Shown here one piece after another: positions 1 to 7,483 of a DNA stretch of 64,000 bases. Positions within the stretch are counted from its first letter, which is position 1; each line of letters begins with the position of its first letter. Source of the DNA: JAAYDI01 sp052034005. Lineage in GTDB: Bacteria; Planctomycetota; Planctomycetia; Pirellulales; Pirellulaceae. A program made the translations under genes and the position numbers. The stretch is taken from positions 62,001 through 126,000 of the forward strand of contig JBPOJB010000003.1 in the NCBI GenBank assembly GCA_052034005.1, written 5' to 3'. The notes under the pieces are model-generated. The model saw only the letters and a list, made by a program, of their open reading frames with translations, was not told the origin of the DNA and searched no databases.

Positions 1-475
1 TCAAGAGCATCTCGAGCGCCGCATCGAGGCCCACCAGGCGCGGCAGCCGCTGCGTGCCGCCCGCCCCGGGGTTGATCCCCAGACGCACCTCCGGCAGGCT
101 GAACCGGCTCCCATGCGCCGCGACGCGCAGGTGGCACGCCAGGGCCAGTTCCAGGCCGCTGCCCAGGACATGTCCGGCCAACGCCGCCACGACCGGCGTG
201 CGCGCGTCTTCGACCTCCTGGAATGCCTGTTGGAACGTACGCGAGAGGTGGATGGCCTCATCCGCGCTGCGGATCCGGCGGAATGCGTCCAGGTCGGCCC
301 CCGCGCTGAACTGCTCGGGACCGCCCGTGATGACGATCGCCCGCACACGCGGGTCGGCCGCGGCACGGTGAACTGATTCGAGCAGTGCCTCGAGCAGCGG
401 GATGTTCAACGCATTGACCGGCGGCGACGCGAGACGCAGGATCGCCGCAGAATCTACGATCGTGTATTGAATCAT
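1..475 (-). CDS. Enoyl-CoA hydratase/isomerase (crotonase) family protein, N-terminal part, runs off the window
   Basis: The 158 visible residues begin MIQYTIVDSAAILRL at an ATG (473-475) and stay open to the window edge. The crotonase signatures are present: an oxyanion-hole segment around GPEQFSAGADLDAF, the GHVLGSGLELALAC stretch, and PEVRLGINPGAGGTQRL. Both carry Glu at the positions that act in catalysis in true hydratases. The N-terminal ASPPVNALN run resembles the hydratase half of FadB/FadJ or peroxisomal bifunctional enzymes, so the missing part could include a 3-hydroxyacyl-CoA dehydrogenase domain. The inferred role is fatty-acid beta-oxidation. Whether it stands alone or is bifunctional cannot be seen here. 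Confidence 0.85.
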   Translation of the reverse strand, partial: MIQYTIVDSAAILRLASPPVNALNIPLLEALLESVHRAAADPRVRAIVITGGPEQFSAGADLDAFRRIRSADEAIHLSRTFQQAFQEVEDARTPVVAALAGHVLGSGLELALACHLRVAAHGSRFSLPEVRLGINPGAGGTQRLPRLVGLDAALEMLL

Positions 476-574
476 AACGCACCGAACGGTCGAGCCATGA
501 ACGAGTATCGATCGGGACTTTGCTGCCGGACAGCTGACGCCCCACGCCGCCTCCCGTCGTCCCGGGGAGATCCT

Positions 575-1363
575 TCACGGTGATCCGGACCCGGGCACTG
601 TGAAGGCTTCGCCGGGGCGCAGCAGCAGCGCCTGGACCTCCGGACAAAGCCACTTGCAGGCGTGGAGAAATCCTGCCGGATCGCCTCCACCCTGTTCAGC
701 AAACGTCCAGAAGTGGCAAGGGATGGCGTATCGCGGCCGCGCCTGCTGGACCAACTGGGCCGCGTCGATGTGGTTCATGTTCCCGAACACCCCGTTGATG
801 CACGGCACGATCACGTCGGGCCGCAAGTCGATCAACGGTCGGAACAGCCCCAATCGCAGCGACGTGTCGCCGGTGACCATCACGCGCACGCCGCCGGCTT
901 CCAGCACGACGGCCACCGCCGACGGCGATAAGTCCCCGTGGTCGGCCGGCGCGGTGTGGATCCGCACGTCCTGGTAGTCGTGGGTCGCATTGGGGTGCAA
1001 GAGGATCCGGCGGTCCGCGGCGACCCCGGCTTGATTCAGGCCCTCCACGCAGCCCTGCGGCGCCGCGAAGCGGCACTCGGGGTTCCGGGCGGCAATCACG
1101 GGCAGCGCGTCGGGATCGAGATGGTCGGCGTGTTCGTGGGTCAGAACCACCAGATCCGCCCGGACGTCTTCCGCGGTAATCGGCGGCAGAGACAGCCGCT
1201 TGAAACCATGCAGCCGCTCCACCGCATCCGAGAGGTACGGGTCGACGTAGATGATCGTGCCACGGTCCGTCTTGAATGCGAATCCGGCCTGGCCGAGCCA
1301 CCACATGCGCACGGCCCCCGGGGGCACGTCCAACTCCAAATGCTCCAGCAGCGACGTTGTCAT
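575..1363 (-). CDS. MBL-fold metal-dependent hydrolase (UlaG-like)
   Basis: A 262-residue metallo-beta-lactamase-fold protein. The zinc-binding HEHADHLD motif follows LVVLT, a later MVTGDT supplies the bridging Asp, and CHFW near the C-terminus gives a further His. The layout (WWLGQAGFAFKTD, then VDPYLSD) resembles the UlaG/L-ascorbate-6-phosphate lactonase group and other lactonase-like hydrolases, but the substrate is unknown. The ATG at 1361-1363 is chosen because AAGGGGTG lies just upstream; the longer open frame reaching 1462 has no such signal. No signal peptide is visible, so it should be cytosolic. It lies downstream of the sialidase on the same strand, after a gap of about 117 bp. 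Confidence 0.8.
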   Translation of the reverse strand: MTTSLLEHLELDVPPGAVRMWWLGQAGFAFKTDRGTIIYVDPYLSDAVERLHGFKRLSLPPITAEDVRADLVVLTHEHADHLDPDALPVIAARNPECRFAAPQGCVEGLNQAGVAADRRILLHPNATHDYQDVRIHTAPADHGDLSPSAVAVVLEAGGVRVMVTGDTSLRLGLFRPLIDLRPDVIVPCINGVFGNMNHIDAAQLVQQARPRYAIPCHFWTFAEQGGGDPAGFLHACKWLCPEVQALLLRPGEAFTVPGSGSP

Positions 1364-1480
1364 AGACACCCCTTGGCAGTCATTCCGGAACTCGGCCCGC
1401 GCCGGATGGCGGCGTCCCGGCGCGTCGGCATCGTCTTGCCGGCCGCCCCACACCCGAACCATCGCGCCGCCTGATCTCCT

Positions 1481-2716
1481 TCAGTCCTGCCCGTGATCCA
1501 CGACCGACGACCGTGGCAGGCGCGCTAGGACGATCGATTCGTAAGGGTGCGTCTGCCCGGCTTCGTAGAGGCAGGCCACCTGGCCGTCGGCGAGGATCGC
1601 CAGGTCGCAGTAGGCGCTCGGGCCGGCGTGCAGGACGCGCGCGGCTGTCCAGGTCTGTCCTTCATCGAAGCTGGCACGCAGCGTCAGGTTTACGCGCTGG
1701 TCCCGGTCGGCCGGGTTCGCAAACAGGATGATGCCCGGGCCGCCGTCGGCCGGCCAGCTGTAGCGCTCGATCGCCGCCTGGCAGATCGGTTCCACCAGCG
1801 CCATGTCGAACCGCTGGTCCTTCCAGGTTCTCCCGCCGTCGTCGCTCACGCACACCTGGCGGTTCTTCTTCGTGCGGTCGTAGTTCCGCATGTTCAACAT
1901 CAGCCGTCCGCCGAGCAGTTCGACGACCTCGCACTCGTTGGCCTGATGCTGCGGGCTGACGCCCCCCAGCTGCCAACTCTCGCCGTGGTCGTCGGAGTAG
2001 ATGATGTGTGCGTAGTAATGCTTCGTACCCGCCTCGATGTGATCGCAGGGGATGACCAACCGGCCTTGATGAGGGCCGTGCCGGATCTGAATGCCGCTGC
2101 CCGGTCCCGTGGCATACCAGGTCCACGTGTCTCGCTTCACGGCCGAGGTGATTTCCTGCGGAGCGGTCCAGGTCAGGCCGCCGTCGGTCGAGTGGCTTAC
2201 GAAGACGCGCCGCGTGTCCCGGCTGGTCTGCGCAATGATCTGCGGCTCCTGGTCGTCGCCCCGGTTCCAGGTCATCAAGAGCCAGACGACGCCCGTGTCG
2301 CGGTCGACCACGGCGCACGGATTGCCGCACGTGTTCTGCGCATGGTCCCAGACCACGTGTTGATCACTCCAGGTCTGCCCATGGTCCGTCGATCGTCTGA
2401 CCAGCAGGTCGATGTCGCCCGCATCGCTGGAGGAGTTCCTGCGGCCTTCGCAAAAGGCCAGGACGGTGCCCTGCGTGGTGACGGCCAGCGCCGGGATGCG
2501 ATATGTGTCGTACCCGCCCTGGCCGCTGATGAACAACGGCTGGCCGACGGGATGCGTCTCCGCGCGCGGCTCGGTCAAGTCCGGCCGGGCGCACGGCCTC
2601 AACGGCGCGGCGCGCGCAGCGCCGCCGGAGCCAGCCTGCGGGCCACCGGCCGCACCATTGCCGGCACAGACGATTGTTGCGGCAAGACCGAGCATGATGA
2701 GTGTTGTGTGCAGCAT
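1481..2716 (-). CDS. Secreted exo-alpha-sialidase (BNR/Asp-box)
   Basis: A six-bladed propeller sialidase of about 411 residues, expected to remove terminal sialic acids from glycans. A signal peptide (MLHTTLIMLGLAATIVCAG) is followed by the YRIPAL motif that carries the first catalytic-triad Arg. Five Asp-boxes are visible: STDHGQTW, STDGGLTW, SDDHGESW, SDDGGRTW and SFDEGQTW. The ATG at 2716 is preferred because it begins the signal peptide and has GGAAGG upstream; an upstream start at 2743 would add nine residues. With the neighbouring GH97 gene it suggests a glycan-degradation locus. Non-sialidase members of the BNR superfamily exist, but the RIP motif with five Asp-boxes makes the call good. 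Confidence 0.85.
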   Translation of the reverse strand: MLHTTLIMLGLAATIVCAGNGAAGGPQAGSGGAARAAPLRPCARPDLTEPRAETHPVGQPLFISGQGGYDTYRIPALAVTTQGTVLAFCEGRRNSSSDAGDIDLLVRRSTDHGQTWSDQHVVWDHAQNTCGNPCAVVDRDTGVVWLLMTWNRGDDQEPQIIAQTSRDTRRVFVSHSTDGGLTWTAPQEITSAVKRDTWTWYATGPGSGIQIRHGPHQGRLVIPCDHIEAGTKHYYAHIIYSDDHGESWQLGGVSPQHQANECEVVELLGGRLMLNMRNYDRTKKNRQVCVSDDGGRTWKDQRFDMALVEPICQAAIERYSWPADGGPGIILFANPADRDQRVNLTLRASFDEGQTWTAARVLHAGPSAYCDLAILADGQVACLYEAGQTHPYESIVLARLPRSSVVDHGQD

Positions 2717-2785
2717 ATTGTCCGGCGTCCTTCCCTCGGGCACCGCAGCCGGGTGCCGGGTTTTCCAGCGACTCCCGCGCGCCGT

Positions 2786-4750
2786 TCAGCGGACTTGCAC
2801 GCGCGGCTTGAACCAACCGATCAACCCGCCGCCGGGCGGCAGCTCCACCGTGAGTGCCTGTCCGCTGTCCATGTCCCGGCCGGTTTCCACGACGATCTCG
2901 GCTTTCGGATTCAGCGCATCCCGGTACAGGGTGCCGGTGTACGGGGCATCGCCCAGCCACGACAGATCGAGTTCCCATGCCCGCATTGCATCCTCGCAGT
3001 TGAGCGCCGCGACGAACCACTCGCGGCCCGCTCGGCGGGCGAATGCGACGCGGTGTCCGATCTGCGATCCGGGCAAGACGCGCGTCTCGTCCCAGAGGAC
3101 CGGCATCGCCTGCACGAGCCCCAGGAACACGCTGGCGCGGTAGTCTTCCGGATGGTCGGGCCAGCAGAGGAACGGCGACGTGGCGATGATGGCCGTGCCC
3201 ATCTGGAAGACCGCCATCGTATTCTGCAGGTACTTGGCGCGCACGTAGCCCGGCAGGAAATCACCGTGCCCGGCCGCCAGGCGAGTGAAGGGCAACGCCG
3301 CGTAGTGCGCGCGCGGCAGCGTACCCCACAGCAGGTATTCCTGCTCGCGGAGCCCCTCGCGCGTGATGTGGTTCGGCCAGGTGCGCGTCTCGCCCGTCGG
3401 CTTGTTCGAACCGTGGAAGTTGATCGTCAGGTGGTGGGCCGCCGCGCGCCGCGTCAAGTCCTCCCACGCCTCCACCACGTCCAGGCTTTCCGAATCGAAG
3501 AAGTCGATCTTCACCCCTTGCACGCCGGCCTCCCGGCAGCGCTGGAAGAACTCGTCGCGCGCCTCCGGGCGCGTCAGGCCCGGGCTGTCGTCCCGCCCTT
3601 CGGGGAACGCGTGCCAGACGACGATGCCCACGCCTCGGGTCGCCGCGTAGTCGCACAGTTCCTTGAGCCGCGCCCAGGGATCGGCGCCGCCCGCCAGGAA
3701 GCCCCAGCGCTCGGAACGCCAGCCGCCGTCGAGCAGCAGGAATTCGCAGTGGAGTGCCGCACACTGATCCACGAACCACTTCTGCAGGTGCCACTGCGCG
3801 CCGTCGTTGCCGAACACGCACCAGGTGACCAGCGCGCGTCCGGGCCGGATCCAGGACTCACGCCCGCCCTGCGGAAACAGTTGCGGGTCGGGAGCGTCGC
3901 CCAGGCTGGCGATCATGTCGCTGTTGACCAGGGCGTTCAGGTCGGGGACCACGACGGTGACCCGCCACGGCGATACGACCTCGCCCTCGAGCCGGAACCC
4001 CTCGGGGTCGTCATCGAAGACGGCCTCCAGTTGCGTATCCGCGCCGCGCCGCAGCCGCATGCCGCTGTAATGACGCAGATTGGCCTCACTCAGCAGCGCG
4101 AACCCGCCACCTTCCAGCTCCAGAGTGACCGGCGGACCGAAGCGCACCTCCTGCACGCCGTCCGCGGTCTCGACCTGCCTGGGCAGTGCCGCCGCACGCG
4201 CGTGCTGATACTCCCCCTCGTAGTTCCGCGTATCGGTCTGGAACCAGACCTCGACCGTCGGCGGCACGGTCCATGCCGAGGCCTCACCGGTGACCCGACG
4301 CGAGCCGGTTCCCGGCACGCGGTAGCGCCAGGCGAACCCGTCGTCGTACAACCGAGCTTCCAGGACCCAGTCCACGCCGCTGCCGGTGTGGCGGATCGGA
4401 ATGTGATACGCGCGACAGTGCTCGCGACCTTCAGGCTTGACCCCGCGCCGAACGAACGTCTCGTCGATCATCCTGCTGGTCGGTTCTCCCAGCGTCACAC
4501 CCAGTCCGAGATCCACGCCGTCCACCGTAATGCCCATCGGTGATGCGCCCAGCACGCGCTGCCCCGCGCGGTCCAGAGACCACGAGAGTCGCCCGTCCGC
4601 CGCGCTCCACACCTGCGCGCGGACGGTGCCGTCGGGGCTCTCGAGCTCCACGGCTCCGGCCCGGGTCGCGGCTGGCAACGTGACGAGCAGGCCGACCATG
4701 AGCATGCATGTTCGGGATGAAATACGCGGCAACCGTGTCGAGTGGCGCAT
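2786..4750 (-). CDS. Glycoside hydrolase family 97 (alpha-glucosidase/alpha-galactosidase type), secreted
   Basis: A 654-residue protein with an N-terminal signal (TCMLMVGLLVTLPAATRAGA), a GH97 N-terminal beta-sandwich starting ELESPDGTVRAQVW, and the family's barrel. Visible family blocks are GVQGVKIDFFDSESLDVVEAW, then INFHGSNKPTGETRTWPN and ITREGLREQEY. GH97 contains calcium-dependent inverting alpha-glucosidases (SusB) and retaining alpha-galactosidases. The Asp in VKIDFF sits where the retaining subgroup has its nucleophile, so a retaining enzyme is the slightly better guess. The enzyme should act in the periplasm or outside the cell. The sialidase lies 69 bp downstream on the same strand, and the two may be co-transcribed. 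The exact substrate is not determined. Confidence 0.87.
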   Translation of the reverse strand: MRHSTRLPRISSRTCMLMVGLLVTLPAATRAGAVELESPDGTVRAQVWSAADGRLSWSLDRAGQRVLGASPMGITVDGVDLGLGVTLGEPTSRMIDETFVRRGVKPEGREHCRAYHIPIRHTGSGVDWVLEARLYDDGFAWRYRVPGTGSRRVTGEASAWTVPPTVEVWFQTDTRNYEGEYQHARAAALPRQVETADGVQEVRFGPPVTLELEGGGFALLSEANLRHYSGMRLRRGADTQLEAVFDDDPEGFRLEGEVVSPWRVTVVVPDLNALVNSDMIASLGDAPDPQLFPQGGRESWIRPGRALVTWCVFGNDGAQWHLQKWFVDQCAALHCEFLLLDGGWRSERWGFLAGGADPWARLKELCDYAATRGVGIVVWHAFPEGRDDSPGLTRPEARDEFFQRCREAGVQGVKIDFFDSESLDVVEAWEDLTRRAAAHHLTINFHGSNKPTGETRTWPNHITREGLREQEYLLWGTLPRAHYAALPFTRLAAGHGDFLPGYVRAKYLQNTMAVFQMGTAIIATSPFLCWPDHPEDYRASVFLGLVQAMPVLWDETRVLPGSQIGHRVAFARRAGREWFVAALNCEDAMRAWELDLSWLGDAPYTGTLYRDALNPKAEIVVETGRDMDSGQALTVELPPGGGLIGWFKPRVQVR

Positions 4751-5008
4751 GGTGGTCGAGTACCTCGCGTGTTCTCATGTTCGGAAGGGAAGCCGGGTGC
4801 CGGCGTCCGGCCGGGATCGAGTCGATCGGCGCGTCCCGGGTGGCAGGGCCGGTTCGGGCGGTCGGCGCCGGCCATCTGCCGCGAAACCAGACGCCAGTTT
4901 ACCGGCTGCGGATGGCGAGGTAAACGGCCGGGACGGCGGGCCGCAGGCGGCATTGGGACAGACGCCGGTCGATGCGCGAAGGACGCGCCCCCCGGGCCGT
5001 CCCGCTGT

Positions 5009-6079
5009 TCAGCAGATCCGCGGCATCTGCTCGCCGGAGAGGAGATCGAGCAGCCGGCCGCTGCCGAAGTCGTTGAACAGTTCGACCTCGCCCGGATGCT
5101 GGTCGGTCACTTGACCGATGATGGCTGGTCCGTGGGCCGCCGGATGCGCGGCCAGAATCTCCAGCGCCTCCTCCGCGGCGGCCCCGTCGACGATCGCCGT
5201 CAGGCGCCCCTCGTTGGCGACGTAGAGCGGGTCGAGGCCCAGCAGTTCGCAGGCGCCTTGCACCTGGGGCGCGATCGGAATGGCCGACTCGCGCAGGTCC
5301 ATGCCGACCCCGACATGGTCCGCGATTTCGATCAAGGCCGCGGCCAGCCCGCCGCGCGTCAAGTCGCGCAGGCAATGGAGTCGCGCGCCCAGGCGTGTCA
5401 AGTGGCGGACCAGATCCGCCAGCGGCGCGCAATCGCTCTCCAGGGCGCCCTCGAATTGCAGCCCTTCGCGCTGCGACATGATGGCGATCCCGTGACGGCC
5501 GATATCGCCGCTCAGCAGGATCTTGTCGCCCACTGCGACGCGCGACGGATGGACGTCAATCCCGTCCGGCACAAGGCCGATGCCGGCCGTGTTGATGAAG
5601 ATGCCGTCGCCCTTGCCGCGGTCGACCACTTTCGTGTCACCGGTGACGATCCGCACGCCCACTTCTTCCGCCGCCCGTTGCATCGACTGCACGACTTGCC
5701 GCACGGTGTCCAGCGGCGTGCCTTCCTCGAGGATCAGGCCGCAGCTGAGGTACAGCGGCCGCGCGCCGGCCATGGCCAGGTCGTTGACGGTCCCGTACAC
5801 CGCCAGCTTGCCGATGTCGCCGCCGAGGAAGAACAGCGGGCTGACGACGAACGAGTCGGTGGTGAATGCCAGCCGTACGCCGTCGATTTCGACGACCGCG
5901 CTGTCGTGGGGCGGCGCCTGCGGCGCCGCGCGCGTCGACCCGCCGAAACAGGGGAGCAGCATGCCTTCGATCAAGGTGCGCATCATGCGTCCGCCGCCGC
6001 CATGGGCCAGCTGGACGGTGTCCTGGTCGCTGCGCGGGACGGGACAGGTCATGTTCAGCGGGTCGAGTGGGGAGGTCAT
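5009..6079 (-). CDS. hypE: Hydrogenase maturation protein HypE
   Basis: HypE (356 aa) is a PurM-like ATPase that dehydrates the thiocarbamate made on its C-terminal Cys by HypF, giving the cyanide ligand of the [NiFe] site. The sequence ends in the diagnostic PRIC with the essential terminal Cys. The N-terminus has QLAHGGGGRMMRTLI, and an FTTDSFVVSPLFFLGGDIGKLAV block carries the nucleotide-binding Asp. It is the last gene of the hdr-mvh-hyp run, 18 bp after hypD. The start at 6079 is likely, with a second Met nine codons in. No key residue is missing. Confidence 0.95.
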   Translation of the reverse strand: MTSPLDPLNMTCPVPRSDQDTVQLAHGGGGRMMRTLIEGMLLPCFGGSTRAAPQAPPHDSAVVEIDGVRLAFTTDSFVVSPLFFLGGDIGKLAVYGTVNDLAMAGARPLYLSCGLILEEGTPLDTVRQVVQSMQRAAEEVGVRIVTGDTKVVDRGKGDGIFINTAGIGLVPDGIDVHPSRVAVGDKILLSGDIGRHGIAIMSQREGLQFEGALESDCAPLADLVRHLTRLGARLHCLRDLTRGGLAAALIEIADHVGVGMDLRESAIPIAPQVQGACELLGLDPLYVANEGRLTAIVDGAAAEEALEILAAHPAAHGPAIIGQVTDQHPGEVELFNDFGSGRLLDLLSGEQMPRIC

Positions 6080-6097
6080 CGCGCGCCAGAGCCTCGC

Positions 6098-7189
6098 TTA
6101 CGATTGTCGCCGGCGGTAACGGTAATATGCCGCGCACGCGCCTTCGGCCGAGACCATCGGCGCGCCCAGCGGGCGGTCGGGCGTGCAGCGCGTGCCGAAC
6201 ATCGGGCACTCGTGCGGCTTCTTGTGCCCCTGAAGCACCTCGCCCGCCACGCACTCGCGCGGCTCGTCGGCCGTCACATGCTGGACCTGGAACCGCAGAT
6301 CCGCGTCGTACTGCGCGTATTCGGGGCGCAACGCCCAGCCGCTGTCCGGGATCTCGCCGATCCCGCGCCACTTGCGCGGCACCGTGCAGAGCACTTGCCG
6401 GATCTGATCCACGGCGGCGCGATTCCCCTCCGGCCGCACGATCCGTGCATACTGGATTTCGAGCGCGGCCTGCCCCTGCTCGAGCTGCCGCAGGCACATG
6501 TGGATCCCCTGCAGGATGTCCAGCGGCTCAAAGCCGGTCACCACGATCGGCGTGTGGTACCGGGCCACGATCGGCTCGTATTCTCGCGTGCCCATCACGG
6601 CACACACGTGCCCGGCGGCCAGGAACCCTTGGACCACGTTCCGGGGCGAGTCGAGGACCGCGCGGATGGCGGGCGGCACGAGCACGTGCGACACGAGCAT
6701 GGAGAAGTTGTCCAGACCCAGACGCTGCGCCTGCACCACCGCCATCACGTTGGCGGGCGCCGTCGTCTCGAAACCGATCGCGAAAAACACGACCTGCCGG
6801 TCCGGGTGCTGCCGGGCCGCCGTGACCGCGTCCAGCGGCGAATAGACGATCCGCACATCGCCGCCGGATGATTTCACGGTGAGCAGGTCCGTCCGCGAGC
6901 CGGGCACGCGCAGCATGTCGCCATAGGAACAGAAGATCACGTCCTCGCGCGATGCGATCGCGATCGCCTTGTCGATCATCTCGATCGGCGTGACGCACAC
7001 AGGGCAGCCGGGCCCGTGGATCAGCGTGACGCCCTCCGGGAGCATCTCGTCCAGGCCGAACCGGACGATCGCGTGCGTCTGACCGCCGCACACTTCCATC
7101 AGGTTCCAGGGCCGTGTCACCAGCCGCTTGATCGCCTCGGCGCACCGACGCACGGCGTCGGCATCACGATACTCATCGATGTACTTCAT
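6098..7189 (-). CDS. hypD: Hydrogenase maturation protein HypD
   Basis: HypD (363 aa) is the iron-sulfur scaffold that, with HypC, assembles Fe(CN)2CO for the hydrogenase active site. The conserved motifs are intact: EVCGGQTHAI, HGPGCPVCVTP, the FAIGFETTAPA region, GFEPLDIL, and the C-terminal Cys-rich block with HECPMFGTRCTPDRP that binds the 4Fe-4S cluster. The start ATG (7187-7189) overlaps the hypC stop by four bases (ATGA), which implies translational coupling and matched stoichiometry with its partner. Confidence 0.96.
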   Translation of the reverse strand: MKYIDEYRDADAVRRCAEAIKRLVTRPWNLMEVCGGQTHAIVRFGLDEMLPEGVTLIHGPGCPVCVTPIEMIDKAIAIASREDVIFCSYGDMLRVPGSRTDLLTVKSSGGDVRIVYSPLDAVTAARQHPDRQVVFFAIGFETTAPANVMAVVQAQRLGLDNFSMLVSHVLVPPAIRAVLDSPRNVVQGFLAAGHVCAVMGTREYEPIVARYHTPIVVTGFEPLDILQGIHMCLRQLEQGQAALEIQYARIVRPEGNRAAVDQIRQVLCTVPRKWRGIGEIPDSGWALRPEYAQYDADLRFQVQHVTADEPRECVAGEVLQGHKKPHECPMFGTRCTPDRPLGAPMVSAEGACAAYYRYRRRQS

Positions 7190-7479
7190 GACGCACCCTC
7201 GTCGTCGGGTCCCGCCGATGGAAACGCGTCCGACAACTCGTCCGCCTCCGCCAGCTCGCCGATCCGATCCAGGTACGTGAAGATCTCTTCCGCCTCCTGC
7301 TCGTCGAGCTTGCTGATCGCGAACCCGACATGCACGAGGACGTAATCGCCGACGACCACATCCGGCAGGTAAGCCAGGCAGATGTCGCGCGCAATGCCGC
7401 CGAACTCGACCTTGCCCATCGGCACGCCGCCCTCGCCGGCATGGATCGCCAACACCCGCCCCGGGATACCCAAACACAT
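7186..7479 (-). CDS. hypC: Hydrogenase maturation chaperone HypC/HybG
   Basis: This 97-residue chaperone starts MCLGIPGRVL. The N-terminal Cys2 (after Met removal) and the following LGIPG are the family hallmark. HypC binds HypD and the hydrogenase large-subunit precursor and carries the Fe(CN)2CO unit. The C-terminus is longer and more acidic than in E. coli HypC (LDEQEAEEIFTYLDRIGELAEADEL). It lies four bases after hypF and overlaps hypD. Confidence 0.95.
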   Translation of the reverse strand: MCLGIPGRVLAIHAGEGGVPMGKVEFGGIARDICLAYLPDVVVGDYVLVHVGFAISKLDEQEAEEIFTYLDRIGELAEADELSDAFPSAGPDDEGAS

Positions 7480-7483
7480 CAGC

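Noticed and set aside
1547..4543. A 998-residue plus-strand open frame across the sialidase and GH97 genes
   Set aside because: Both genes on the other strand carry signal peptides and family motifs; the frame has none.
4929..5004. A 9-bp inverted repeat (CGGGACGGC/GCCGTCCCG) after hypE as terminator
   Set aside because: The loop is nearly 60 bases and no T-run follows; such matches are common in GC-rich DNA.
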